A stretch of DNA of 64,000 nt from positions 1 through 64,000 of IMG/VR virus record IMGVR_UViG_3300010938_000951; one strand, written 5' to 3'. Shown here piece by piece: positions 17,593-25,535 of this stretch. The translations under genes and the position numbers were made by a program. The stretch comes from a virus. How positions within the stretch are numbered: position 1 is the first letter of the stretch; each line of letters starts with the position of its first letter. The notes below the pieces were generated by a model. The model saw only the letters and a program-made list of their open reading frames with translations, made no database searches and was not told the origin of the DNA.

Positions 17593-17895
17593 ATGCCTGG
17601 TCCTAAGCAGAATAATCGTCGTGTTTACCCTGATGCTACTCGTCAACCACGCCATTTGGATTCGCTCCGAAAGCGTGAAGCTAAAGAGCGCCAAGAGGCA
17701 TATGCAAAACTCTCTTTAGAAGAGAAGCTTGCCCGCCTTCCGGCCGCACCCGCCGCAGCTAAACAGCGCGCCAAGTTAACGGCCCTTCTGGAAAAGAAGA
17801 ATCAAAAAGTTGAGAACGAAAAACTTGTTGCCGAACAAACTGCGGCAACTGAACAAATCAAACAAACTAAGAAGTCTAAGAAAGGACAAAGCTGA
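17593..17895 (+). CDS. Basic Ala/Lys-rich protein
   Basis: 100 aa, strongly basic N-terminus (KQNNRRVYPDATRQPRHLD) and a helical Ala/Lys/Glu C-terminus. No known domain; may bind nucleic acid. One base before the LemA gene start. Confidence 0.65.
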   Translation: MPGPKQNNRRVYPDATRQPRHLDSLRKREAKERQEAYAKLSLEEKLARLPAAPAAAKQRAKLTALLEKKNQKVENEKLVAEQTAATEQIKQTKKSKKGQS

Positions 17896-17896
17896 G

Positions 17897-18589
17897 ATGA
17901 AATTTTATAGTGTTATGATGGCCGTGATGCTTGGTGTTACTGGTGTCACTGTTTCTGGTTGTGATCTTGCTGACAAGGGTGTTGCCAAATACGACACTTT
18001 AGTTGATAAAGATGAAGCCTGTTCTAGGGCTTGGGCCGATTATGAGTCTAACCTAACTCGTCGTGCACAGATGGTCCCGCAGCTAGTTGCGATTGTAAAA
18101 GCGCAATCTGCCAATGAGTCTACCACCTTGCTTGCCATTGCTCAGGCACAAGCCAATGCAACTCGCCCAGAAATTAAGCTTGACCCAAAGCAGGGTGATT
18201 TGGAAGACCCGCAGAAGTTTGCAGCTTATCAGAAAGCCCAAGCTTCTCTTGGCACTCAGTTGAGCCGACTCTTGGTGCAAGCTCCTGCACAGTATCCAAC
18301 TCTTGGTGCCAATGCAGCATTCCATGATCTTCAAGTTCAAATTGAAGGTACTGAGAACCGACTGCTTCGTGCCCGTGAGCAATACAACAAGGCAGTTGAA
18401 GCCTTTAATAAGGAACTACGCCATGTGAGTGGTAAAGTTATCAATCCGGTAACTGGCCATGAATTTAAGCCCAAGGCTTATTTCCAGGCGGATGAGTCTG
18501 ATAAGGCCGCTCCAAAACTTGACTTCGGTGCACCTCCTGTTCAGACGGCGGTAACACCAGCTCCTGTTGCACCAACTCCTAGTAAGTAA
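17897..18589 (+). CDS. LemA-family lipoprotein
   Basis: 231 aa from ATG 17897. A signal peptide ends in a lipobox (VTVSGC), so it is probably lipid-anchored. LemA pattern: YDTLVDKDEACSRAWADYES, RRAQMVPQLVAIVKA and, later, LQVQIEGTENRLLRAREQYN. LemA proteins form a helical bundle at membranes; in bacteria their genes are often next to TPM-domain genes, as here (19218). Role unknown. Confidence 0.85.
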   Translation: MKFYSVMMAVMLGVTGVTVSGCDLADKGVAKYDTLVDKDEACSRAWADYESNLTRRAQMVPQLVAIVKAQSANESTTLLAIAQAQANATRPEIKLDPKQGDLEDPQKFAAYQKAQASLGTQLSRLLVQAPAQYPTLGANAAFHDLQVQIEGTENRLLRAREQYNKAVEAFNKELRHVSGKVINPVTGHEFKPKAYFQADESDKAAPKLDFGAPPVQTAVTPAPVAPTPSK

Positions 18590-18599
18590 TTGAGCGCGA

Positions 18600-18845
18600 A
18601 TGAATGGTCCTAAAAATAAAAGTCTTCGCAAGACTGTGCGCCAAATTGAAGATGAGTTTGGCGTAGACAAAGATATCGAAGATATTGTAGATAATATCCT
18701 TAGTATTTTTGATGATGAGGAAGAAGATGAAGAAGAATCATTTGGTGGTTCTATCTTTGATTCTGATGATAGCGATGACGACTCTGACTCTGGAGATTTT
18801 GGAGATGGAGATTTTGGGGGAGGCGGCTCCTCCGATGATTGGTGA
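18600..18845 (+). CDS. Acidic protein with GGGGSSDDW tail
   Basis: 81 aa. A helical N-terminal 45 residues, then Asp/Ser/Gly-rich sequence ending FGGGGSSDDW. First of four consecutive genes with nearly the same C-terminus. No membrane segment. Function unknown. Confidence 0.7.
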   Translation: MNGPKNKSLRKTVRQIEDEFGVDKDIEDIVDNILSIFDDEEEDEEESFGGSIFDSDDSDDDSDSGDFGDGDFGGGGSSDDW

Positions 18846-18850
18846 GTCAA

Positions 18851-18958
18851 ATGACATTGCTAATTATTATTGTTGTGGTAATTTTACTTCTCCTATTGCT
18901 TGGTTCTAAGTTTGGTGGAGGAGATTTCGGAGGCGGTGGTTCGTCTTCTGATTGGTAA
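18851..18958 (+). CDS. Miniprotein: one membrane helix plus GGGGSSSDW tail
   Basis: 35 codons, ATG 18851 to TAA 18958, in the gap between two tail-sharing genes. TLLIIIVVVILLLLLLG is a membrane helix, followed by SKFGGGDFGGGGSSSDW. The tail is practically identical to those of its neighbours, strong evidence that this tiny frame is coding. The start lies 5 bases after the previous stop. Confidence 0.75.
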   Translation: MTLLIIIVVVILLLLLLGSKFGGGDFGGGGSSSDW

Positions 18959-18977
18959 TTTTATATAAGAGGATAAT

Positions 18978-19208
18978 ATGACAACTTTATTGTTTGTGTT
19001 AGTGCTAGTATTATTTGTATTAGCGGTTGTGTGGGTACTTGTCAAGCTACTTGGTAGTGGTAGTGGCTCTGGTTGGGGTGGCGGAAGCTCCTCCGGTGGA
19101 AGTTGGGGAGGCGGCAGTTCCTCTGGCGGTTCGTCTAGTTCTTCTTCGGATAGTGGAAGTTTTGGCGGCGGTGATTCCGGTGGTGGAGGCTCCAGTTCTA
19201 GCTGGTGA
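18978..19208 (+). CDS. Membrane-anchored Gly/Ser-rich protein, GGGGSSSSW tail
   Basis: 76 aa after an AAGAGGATAAT ribosome site. One N-terminal membrane helix (LLFVLVLVLFVLAVVWVLVKLL), then a flexible Gly/Ser repeat ending GGGDSGGGGSSSSW. Looks like a larger version of the 35-aa neighbour. Confidence 0.75.
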   Translation: MTTLLFVLVLVLFVLAVVWVLVKLLGSGSGSGWGGGSSSGGSWGGGSSSGGSSSSSSDSGSFGGGDSGGGGSSSSW

Positions 19209-19217
19209 TTCTGAGCA

Positions 19218-20402
19218 ATGAAGAAAATTGTCGCTATGTTAGTTGCTTTGGTAGCAACCTTGTTCACAGTGAATGCTTTAGCATTTACACCGCCTCCATC
19301 TCCTGCACCTGCAAGTTGGATCTCAGATAGTTCTCACGTACTTTCTGATGATGCTCACGCTCGATTAGATGCTAAATTAAGGCAGATTAATCAGAGTAGT
19401 GCTAATGAAATTGCAGCATTGATTATCCCATCTTTAGATGGTGAGGATATTGCCACTGTTGGAGACCTTACTGCTAAGGCATGGGGCGTTGGCAAGAAAG
19501 ACTTAGACAATGGAGTTCTAGTTGTTCTTGCTATGAAGGATCGTAAGTCACGCATCTCTACTGGTAAAGGTGTAGAGGGTGATCTTCCTGACCTAAAAGC
19601 CAATGATATTTTGGTAGCTGCCCGCCCTTATCTTCGTAAGGGTGATGTAGAAGGGGCACTTGGTTTTATCTTTGATAGTACCAGCAAAGCTATCGCCAAT
19701 CACAAAGCAGAGGTTGCAGCCGGAAAGTCTTCTGGTAGCTCAAGCCGTCCAGCATGTGATGTTTCAGGTGGTGTTGGAGCTGGTGATGGCACTGGTTGGG
19801 TACTAGTTTTAGTTGCTGGTGGTGCTATTGCTTTAGTTTGGTACCTTGCCGCTCAAGCAAAGCGTAGGCGCCAAGCTGAAGAAGCAGAACGTCAAGCTGC
19901 CAAACAAAGGTTAGAAGCTCGTAAACGACTGATTGAAGAGCGAGAAGCGGCCAGAAAACGAGATGAAGAACGACAGCGTAGAGAATCTCTAACTAAGAAA
20001 ACTCCAGTAGTAGATGTTCCAACTGTTCCTCGTCCAACTGTCCCGCGCCCCACACGTAAACCTGTAGAGCCTACTTCCCCAGTAGTGCCAGTAGGCGCAT
20101 CTGCTATTTCAGCCGCCGCATCTTTAGCCGCCGCTGAAGAGCAAACTCGTAGACAAAGAGCAGAAGCGGATCGTCGTAAGCGTGAACAAGAAGAAGAATC
20201 TCGACGAGCCCGAGAAAGAGCAGAAGAAGATCGTAGACGCCGAGAAAGAGACGAAGAAGACCGTCGTAGACGAGACTCTGAAAGCTCCTATAGTTCTAGC
20301 TCAAGTTCTAGTTGGTCTTCTGGTGGCTGGGATTCCGGCGGATCCTCTGGCGGATTCGGAGGCGGAGACTCAGGTGGTGGTGGATCATCTTCTGATTGGT
20401 GA
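19218..20402 (+). CDS. TPM-domain protein with Gly/Ser tail
   Basis: 394 aa. Signal peptide (residues 1-22), then a TPM domain of about 125 residues (ISDSSHVLSDDAHARLDAKL, GVGKKDLDNGVLVVLAMKD, VRPYL-like motif ARPYLRKGDVEGAL). A membrane helix near 190-212, a long Arg/Glu coiled coil and the tail GGGDSGGGGSSSDW follow. TPM proteins with such Gly-rich W-ending tails and LemA neighbours are known in bacteria. Here the pair is extended to a five-gene set. Confidence 0.85.
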   Translation: MKKIVAMLVALVATLFTVNALAFTPPPSPAPASWISDSSHVLSDDAHARLDAKLRQINQSSANEIAALIIPSLDGEDIATVGDLTAKAWGVGKKDLDNGVLVVLAMKDRKSRISTGKGVEGDLPDLKANDILVAARPYLRKGDVEGALGFIFDSTSKAIANHKAEVAAGKSSGSSSRPACDVSGGVGAGDGTGWVLVLVAGGAIALVWYLAAQAKRRRQAEEAERQAAKQRLEARKRLIEEREAARKRDEERQRRESLTKKTPVVDVPTVPRPTVPRPTRKPVEPTSPVVPVGASAISAAASLAAAEEQTRRQRAEADRRKREQEEESRRARERAEEDRRRRERDEEDRRRRDSESSYSSSSSSSWSSGGWDSGGSSGGFGGGDSGGGGSSSDW

Positions 20403-20447
20403 TTTACGCTAGGTAAGTGCGATGCCATTAAATTCGCGCGTCCAACG

Positions 20448-20473
20448 GAGCCTAATCTTGACTGGTTAGGCTC
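20448..20473 (+). promoter_or_regulatory. Palindrome over the -35 box (operator-like)
   Basis: GAGCCTAA at 20448-20455 and its exact complement TTAGGCTC at 20466-20473, separated by 10 bases that contain the -35 TTGACT. A repressor site is one reading; a transcript hairpin from upstream is another, though no T-run follows. Confidence 0.5.
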
Positions 20474-20485
20474 TGTCCATACTCT
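20458..20485 (+). promoter_or_regulatory. Promoter, TTGACT-N16-TACTCT
   Basis: TTGACT 20458-20463 and TACTCT 20480-20485 with the 16-base spacer seen elsewhere, about 25 bases upstream of the Nudix start. Confidence 0.6.
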
Positions 20486-20510
20486 ACATCGACTTTTGAA
20501 AGTTTAATAA

Positions 20511-21050
20511 ATGACTACATTACCCGAAACTGTTTTTGTAAAAGACTCTCATTGTTCATATTGTGGTACTAAATTTACCGAACAAAAAGAATGGCCACGA
20601 AAATGTTTTCGTTGTTGGAATGAGAGTTATAAGAACCCAATTCCTATTGTTGTAATGTTAGTTAGAGTTTTCAAGCGAGGGGTTGGTGCCCAATGTGGTT
20701 GGCTTATTCAACAGCGTAATATCCCGCCTGAGAAAGATGGTTGGGCGTTTCCTAGTGGGTATGTAGATTTCGGAGAGACGTGGCAACAAGCTGCTGCTAG
20801 AGAACTTCAAGAAGAAGTTGGTTTAGTTACTGAGCCACAGGATTTTGAAATAATTCGTATTATAAACTCCACTCAGGGGAATATGCTTTTATTCTGTGCC
20901 CATAAGCGCGGGGTTTATGAAGATGAGATTAAGTTTTCTCCTAATGAAGAGGTTAGTGCTGTTCAGTTCCCAGTTCTTCCAGAACATTTGGAATTATGCT
21001 TTCCATCGCATAATGAAGTTTGGCGAGATTATTACTACGATATCGATTGA
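20511..21050 (+). CDS. Zinc-ribbon Nudix hydrolase
   Basis: 179 aa. N-terminal four-Cys ribbon (CSYCGTKF ... CFRCWN), then a canonical Nudix box GYVDFGETWQQAAARELQEEVGL. Zinc ribbon plus Nudix resembles the NudC-like NADH/NAD-capped RNA pyrophosphatase layout, but the NudC substrate motif is not evident. Substrate could be NAD(H), ADP-ribose or NTP derivatives. Confidence 0.88.
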   Translation: MTTLPETVFVKDSHCSYCGTKFTEQKEWPRKCFRCWNESYKNPIPIVVMLVRVFKRGVGAQCGWLIQQRNIPPEKDGWAFPSGYVDFGETWQQAAARELQEEVGLVTEPQDFEIIRIINSTQGNMLLFCAHKRGVYEDEIKFSPNEEVSAVQFPVLPEHLELCFPSHNEVWRDYYYDID

Positions 21051-21102
21051 AACGGGGCCGTCCTGGCTCCAGGCGACTGTATAAATAAGGATTGAGAAGC
21101 CC

Positions 21103-21498
21103 ATGCCACCTCGCCCTGTACCCGACCCCTTCTATCTAATAAAAGACATGCCTCCCATTCACATCACACTTAACCAGTGTGAACGACAGTTTATATTTAC
21201 GCTTGTCAAGCCGAGGGCCGGCGCCCTACCAGGGCCAGTTTTCGAGGTTCATATGCTACATTATCATCATTGCCCTACATGTTATGAGCATTGGAAATGT
21301 GAATTAGATTGTACTATTGAGCCCGATTTAGAAGATAATGGCAAAGAATTCGGCGCACATTGTACTTGTCCAGAATGTGATAAGATGATTGATCATGAAC
21401 TTATTTTCTATTCTAATGATAATAAGAAGTACAATACCAAGGAATTCTGGGACGTATATAATGGATTTGTAAAGGTAAGAAAAAATGTCTTGGTCTGA
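21103..21498 (+). CDS. Cysteine-rich putative zinc protein
   Basis: 131 aa from ATG 21103. A cluster HHCPTCYEHWKCELDC and later CTCPECDKM suggest two zinc sites. Overlaps the next gene by 14 bases. Family not recognised. Confidence 0.65.
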   Translation: MPPRPVPDPFYLIKDMPPIHITLNQCERQFIFTLVKPRAGALPGPVFEVHMLHYHHCPTCYEHWKCELDCTIEPDLEDNGKEFGAHCTCPECDKMIDHELIFYSNDNKKYNTKEFWDVYNGFVKVRKNVLV

Positions 21499-22609
21499 TA
21501 AGCTCAAAGAAGCTGGTGTTAATATCCACATAATTGCGACTGGTGGAGGAGCTGGTGTGCAGAAATTACTTTGGCAAGTTCCCGGTAGTTCTGCCTATTT
21601 ATCAGGCTCTAGTTTTCCTTACGCTGCTGAAGAGCAAGAAGAACTTTTAGGGTTCATGCCAGAACATTTCTGTAGTGAGGAAGCTTCTGTTGACTTAGCT
21701 ATGGCAGCTTATATGAAGGCTTATAAGTTTGGTGGTAAAAAACCTGTCGGTGTTGGTTTAACTGCCTCAGTAGCATCTGAAAAAATTCACCGTGGTGACC
21801 ATCGCATTTTTGCAACTATCATCACTGAAGATAAAGTGCGAACCGCTCACTTCGTTTTAGAGAAAGGTGCGGGAGAAGCAGCACGTCATTATGATGGAGA
21901 GATGTGCGATGATTTGGCCTGGTTCCTTTTGATTGATTCATTGGCTGTTAGTGAAACAGAATTCACCCACCCAGATCATCCTTATAGCTATAAGGATAAT
22001 ACAGCTTTGGCTAAAGAGCGTTTCTTTTTGAGGCCATTCTTTGCGGCCAATGGTAAACGTTTAGAGACTATACCTACCAACAGGCACTTAGCGATTATGC
22101 CGGGAGCTTACAATCCCCCTCATGAGGGTCATTTTGGTACAGCTCAGAGCGTTATGGATGAGTATGGTCGTACTGTTGTATTTGAAGTTACTGCTGAACC
22201 ACCTCATAAAGAGGCTCTCACGGTTCAACAATTGCTACAACGAGCCAAATTACTTCAGGGCCATGACCGATTTTTTACTCGTAAAGAGCCGATGTATTTG
22301 GATAAAGCTAGACGGTTCCCTGGAGTTCCTCTAGTTTTAGGGGCTGATGCTATGGTGCGCATGCTTGACCCTAAGTGGGGCATTAAGTCAGTTGATCTTT
22401 TCAAAGGATTTATTGATTTGAATACTAAATTGCTAGTAGCTGGTCGTGTGGTGGGCGATAAATTTATGACTTGTGAAGATATTCAAGATAGCTTATTACC
22501 TCGTAATGGTGGTGATAGGGGCGTCTGGATTTTAGCCAGTAATGTTTTACTTCCTTTAGAAGGAAGGTGGGACGTTTCTTCTACTGAACTAAGAAACAAA
22601 GTGGTATAA
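21485..22609 (+). CDS. CinA-like / NMN adenylyltransferase fusion
   Basis: 374 aa with two parts. Residues ~15-150 resemble the CinA C-terminal domain (GGGAGVQKLLWQVPGSSAYLSG; GVGLTASVAS), which in bacteria deamidates NMN, though similarity is weak. Residues ~200-374 are a nucleotidylyltransferase: GAYNPPHEGH (207-216) is the ATP-binding GxxxPxHxGH motif and SSTELR near the end is the second signature, as in NadD/NMNAT. It would make NAD or NaAD from the mononucleotide. The fusion suggests both steps act on NMN. Confidence 0.75.
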   Translation: MSWSDKLKEAGVNIHIIATGGGAGVQKLLWQVPGSSAYLSGSSFPYAAEEQEELLGFMPEHFCSEEASVDLAMAAYMKAYKFGGKKPVGVGLTASVASEKIHRGDHRIFATIITEDKVRTAHFVLEKGAGEAARHYDGEMCDDLAWFLLIDSLAVSETEFTHPDHPYSYKDNTALAKERFFLRPFFAANGKRLETIPTNRHLAIMPGAYNPPHEGHFGTAQSVMDEYGRTVVFEVTAEPPHKEALTVQQLLQRAKLLQGHDRFFTRKEPMYLDKARRFPGVPLVLGADAMVRMLDPKWGIKSVDLFKGFIDLNTKLLVAGRVVGDKFMTCEDIQDSLLPRNGGDRGVWILASNVLLPLEGRWDVSSTELRNKVV

Positions 22610-22616
22610 AGTAAAT

Positions 22617-22734
22617 GGAGCGGTGGCGGAATGGCGTACGCGGGTGCGAGAGGGAAGTGCATTTCCCTCAAACACCTATTCCAAACTGATGCTACCAGTA
22701 GGAATTGCACGTTCAACTCGTGCCCGCTCCACCA
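22617..22734 (+). tRNA. Class II tRNA (Leu-like) with a hairpin insertion in the anticodon loop
   Basis: 118 bases, acceptor GGAGCGG/CCGCTCC, CCA encoded, T arm GCACG-TTCAACT-CGTGC, Leu/Ser-type D arm, and an extended variable arm (ATTCC/GGAAT stem). Between anticodon stem strands GGGTG and CACCT lie 26 bases instead of 7, folding as GAGGGAA-N5-TTCCCTC. The anticodon cannot be assigned; about 19 bases would have to be removed. Confidence 0.7.
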
Positions 22735-22746
22735 AAAGGTATTGAA

Positions 22747-23130
22747 ATGTACAGTGTAATTCGTCGTTCACACGAGCGCTACGGCTCCGTTATCCACATA
22801 GAACGAGCAGAGAATGGGAGGCTGACTACGCCATTTCAAGCAGTTAACGCCGCTATGAAAGAACGGCGCTTATGGATGGAAGCCGGTACTAAAAAAGTTA
22901 GAATTCTGGTAGATGATAAGGTAATGAGTCCCAAGCAAGCTGATCACTGGGCTCGTGAAGAGTATAGCTCTTTACCCAAATGTGAAGGTTGTGCTAAAAT
23001 TCTTGATGGGAATATTCATACCCACCAACTTTCTGGTACTAAATTTTTCTGTTCAGCTCTCTGTGCTGACAGAGATTATCTAGAAGAAATAGAGAAACAA
23101 AAAGATGAAGAAGAAATCGACTACCTCTGA
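22747..23130 (+). CDS. Putative zinc-finger protein
   Basis: 127 aa from ATG 22747, 12 bases after the tRNA; the longer frame from 22705 runs through the tRNA and is rejected. CEGCAKIL and FFCSALCADRDYL form a CxxC...CxxxC zinc site. Not a named family. Confidence 0.65.
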   Translation: MYSVIRRSHERYGSVIHIERAENGRLTTPFQAVNAAMKERRLWMEAGTKKVRILVDDKVMSPKQADHWAREEYSSLPKCEGCAKILDGNIHTHQLSGTKFFCSALCADRDYLEEIEKQKDEEEIDYL

Positions 23131-23419
23131 TCTTCCTACAGTAGGAATGGGGGCCACTATTCATGTGGGTTCAGATTCTTATCCAGCAACTGTGATTCAA
23201 GTTACCAGAAATGGAAAGAGGGTTGTGATTCAAGAGGATATTGCAATTCGTATTGATAATAATGGGATGTCTGAATCTCAAGAATATACATACGAACCTA
23301 ATCCTCAAGGTACAATTCATATTGTTACTTTACGTAAAGATGGTCGATATCGTGAGAGCGGTACTACTACGCCAGTTTCCATTGGTTTTCGTAGGAAATA
23401 CTACGATTTTTCGTTCTAA
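23105..23419 (+). CDS. Conserved hypothetical protein
   Basis: 104 aa overlapping the previous gene by 26 bases. Beta-rich (MGATIHVGSDSYPATVIQVT) with SIGFRRKYYDFSF at the end. A domain of this look occurs in other phage and bacterial hypotheticals; function unknown. Confidence 0.65.
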   Translation: MKKKSTTSDLPTVGMGATIHVGSDSYPATVIQVTRNGKRVVIQEDIAIRIDNNGMSESQEYTYEPNPQGTIHIVTLRKDGRYRESGTTTPVSIGFRRKYYDFSF

Positions 23420-23440
23420 ACAAATGGGTGGAGATATATA

Positions 23441-23689
23441 ATGATTGTGTATAAAAACTATCAAGTCTTTACGATTCTGGGTGAAGAAGTAAATATCATT
23501 TCAGATGAAACAGAACATGGTAGGAACACAGTTGTAGAGATTAATAAAATCTTCCATCATATGGGTGATGAGTTTCCTGGTGTTGCCGCAGCAATCTATG
23601 CCTGGCAAGAAGTTAATGGTCGCGACCTAACGAACGAGGAGCTTCATCAAATTCTAGAAGATAATAAATTACTCTCTAAAGCTATCTAA
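23441..23689 (+). CDS. Small hypothetical protein
   Basis: 82 aa after GGGTGGAGATATATA. Helical C-terminal half (NEELHQILEDNKLL). Not recognised. Confidence 0.65.
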   Translation: MIVYKNYQVFTILGEEVNIISDETEHGRNTVVEINKIFHHMGDEFPGVAAAIYAWQEVNGRDLTNEELHQILEDNKLLSKAI

Positions 23690-23706
23690 ACGTTTAGGAG
23701 AATAAG

Positions 23707-23940
23707 ATGCCAGCTAAGAAAGCAACAGCTAAAAAGGCCGTTAAAAAGCCAGCAAAGAAGCCAGTTAAGAAAATGGCAACTAAGAAGCCAGCAAAGGCAG
23801 CTAAGAAGCCAGCAAAGAAAGTAACAGCCCGCAAACCAAAGAAGGTTGCAGAGCCGGCCACAGATGTGGTTGTATCTCCGGTTGTGGATCCATCAGGTGT
23901 TGTCACCGTGGCGCCCGTAGCTAGTGATATGTTGAATTAA
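23707..23940 (+). CDS. Histone H1-like basic protein
   Basis: 77 aa after TTTAGGAGAATAAG. The first 55 residues are Lys/Ala/Pro repeats (AKKATAKKAVKKPAKK), as in bacterial H1-like and eukaryotic linker-histone tails, followed by a neutral Val/Pro/Ser C-terminus. It should bind DNA or RNA non-specifically. A terminator follows, so it ends this operon. Confidence 0.8.
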   Translation: MPAKKATAKKAVKKPAKKPVKKMATKKPAKAAKKPAKKVTARKPKKVAEPATDVVVSPVVDPSGVVTVAPVASDMLN

Positions 23941-23965
23941 TTTCAAAACTTAAATGTATTAATTT

Positions 23966-23998
23966 AATGCCTGGGTAATTACTCGGGCATTTTCTTTT
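23966..23998 (+). terminator. Rho-independent terminator
   Basis: AATGCCTGGGT / ACTCGGGCATT, 11 pairs including two G.T, loop AATT, followed by TTCTTTT. It overlaps the ribosome site region of the following gene. Confidence 0.8.
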
Positions 23999-24008
23999 GG
24001 AAGATATT

Positions 24009-24623
24009 ATGTTTGTACTATCATTGTGCAGGCATTTCTGCCCAGATAAGATTCCTTATCAACCTGATATTAGACTCGGTGAAGGTGCTGATGGAGAAGT
24101 ATTTTCCATCATTAATGATGATGCTAAAGTTATTAAGCTTGGCATTAAATATGAACACCATGATGAAGATGTAGATAAAGAATATCATCGTATTCAGGAT
24201 GGTCTCCAGTACTTTATCGATAAGCAACCAAGCGTGTATGCGCGCGTGTATGAACAAGGTTACTTGGGAACTTTTTCGAGAAAGATTGGTTCGTTCCGTG
24301 GTGGAGAACAGAAATTTATTATCTATTACTACACGATGGAAAAACTAGAAAAAATTACAGAGGACGAGAAGAAAGTATTTCATAGTATTATTTCACACGA
24401 AGATCGCGGAATTGAAAAGAATTTTTCTCCAAGCAAAGTTCGCGAAATGTTGCAGGGTATGAGCCGAGGGCTTGACTTTGATTTAGAAAAGGTTATGTTT
24501 TTCTGCGAAAATATCAAATCGGCATCTGTCTCGCACCTCGACATACACGTCCGAAACATTATGAAAAATGGTTCGGGTGATTTTAAATTGATCGATTTAG
24601 ATCGTATTAAATTGGAGAAATAA
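24009..24623 (+). CDS. Protein-kinase-like protein
   Basis: 204 aa from ATG 24009 (in-frame TTG at 23997 is less likely). LGEGADGEVFSI is a glycine-rich loop, VIKLG supplies the ATP-binding Lys, and SHLDIHVRNIMKNG with FKLIDLDR matches the catalytic loop (HxDxxxxN) and metal-binding DxD of kinases. It may phosphorylate proteins or a small molecule. All key residues are present. Confidence 0.75.
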   Translation: MFVLSLCRHFCPDKIPYQPDIRLGEGADGEVFSIINDDAKVIKLGIKYEHHDEDVDKEYHRIQDGLQYFIDKQPSVYARVYEQGYLGTFSRKIGSFRGGEQKFIIYYYTMEKLEKITEDEKKVFHSIISHEDRGIEKNFSPSKVREMLQGMSRGLDFDLEKVMFFCENIKSASVSHLDIHVRNIMKNGSGDFKLIDLDRIKLEK

Positions 24624-24625
24624 TT

Positions 24626-24913
24626 ATGGCTAAGAATAAAGTTGATTTAACCGTTCTGAAAAGACTGGTTGCAGAATTGGAATCTACATTAAGTACCGCA
24701 GAAGGAATTCAAACTGATGTAGCTGCTGATAAAGTAGAGTTTGTTGTAGAAGCTAACAAAGCTACTGGTTTAGCGGCTGGTATTATGATGGAGGCTGGAC
24801 TGTTAATGGGTGATATTCAGAACCTACTTCAAGGTGCGAGTGCCCCATCAGTCAAGTCAGATTTTCTAGAAAAACTACTCGGTGGTTTGAAGGGGCCAGG
24901 CTCGTCTAATTAA
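24626..24913 (+). CDS. Hypothetical helical protein
   Basis: 95 aa, 2 bases after the kinase-like gene. Ala/Glu/Leu-rich helices; no membrane helix strong enough to call. Not recognised. Confidence 0.65.
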   Translation: MAKNKVDLTVLKRLVAELESTLSTAEGIQTDVAADKVEFVVEANKATGLAAGIMMEAGLLMGDIQNLLQGASAPSVKSDFLEKLLGGLKGPGSSN

Positions 24914-24929
24914 AAGAAATTAGACGCCC

Positions 24930-24958
24930 TTGCCACGTCAAAAATTCGTGTTTAATTT
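24930..24958 (+). promoter_or_regulatory. Weak promoter candidate
   Basis: TTGCCA at 24930 and TAATTT at 24953, 17-base spacer, 40 bases before the start at 25000. Poorer match than the other promoters. Confidence 0.35.
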
Positions 24959-24999
24959 ATAAAAGATTCCCGCTAAGAGGAAAATTAGGAGATTATAAA

Positions 25000-25290
25000 A
25001 TGTCTAATACTGTTCGTAATGAAATGAGCCGTCTTGCTCAACAGATTGAAAATCTTGCTCGTCAAGTGCAAGATAAGATTGCATCTGGCACAGACTATAA
25101 CGGTCTAATCACAACTGCCAATGAACTTGTTCGTAATAGCAGCGTGTTTGTTTTCACCTTTGGTGAAATGGCTGCTCTTGAAGAGACTGTTAAAAAGGTG
25201 AAGACTACTGTTGTTAGTAATCCTAACAACACTAAACCTCGTAACTATCACAACGTCCGTGACTCCTTGGGACGTTTCAGCCGAGTGTAA
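25000..25290 (+). CDS. Hypothetical helical protein
   Basis: 96 aa with a TTAGGAGA ribosome site. Predicted helical bundle (RLAQQIENLARQVQDK), ending RNYHNVRDSLGRFSRV. The ending resembles SRxxGxF-type tails of small phage proteins. Unknown. Confidence 0.65.
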   Translation: MSNTVRNEMSRLAQQIENLARQVQDKIASGTDYNGLITTANELVRNSSVFVFTFGEMAALEETVKKVKTTVVSNPNNTKPRNYHNVRDSLGRFSRV

Positions 25291-25535
25291 TGCAAAACGA
25301 TAAGTTAACCGAAGCGTTAGCTGTGATTCCTGTCATCATAATGATGACTCTTATTGACGTTCTTATCGCCTCGATTGTATCCATTACATTCTTTTTACAT
25401 CTTGTGTTAGTGATGGAGATATCAAAAGGCGTTTCTTTGGGGATGGCTATTCTTGTGGCCATAGCTGTACTGGCGTATATTCGCTTTCAGCCAAACATGA
25501 GAAAATATATAGACACGAGGAGTCGTAAAGTATGA
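25290..25535 (+). CDS. Small membrane protein
   Basis: 81 aa starting at the previous stop (TAATG). Two hydrophobic stretches (residues ~10-38 and ~47-64) and a basic C-terminus. Function unknown. Confidence 0.65.
   Translation: MQNDKLTEALAVIPVIIMMTLIDVLIASIVSITFFLHLVLVMEISKGVSLGMAILVAIAVLAYIRFQPNMRKYIDTRSRKV

Noticed and set aside
23707-23906. Antisense open frame opposite the histone-like gene
   Set aside because: It is the complement of the Lys/Ala codon repeats and reads as a low-complexity Phe/Ala/Gly string; the plus strand has the ribosome site and terminator.
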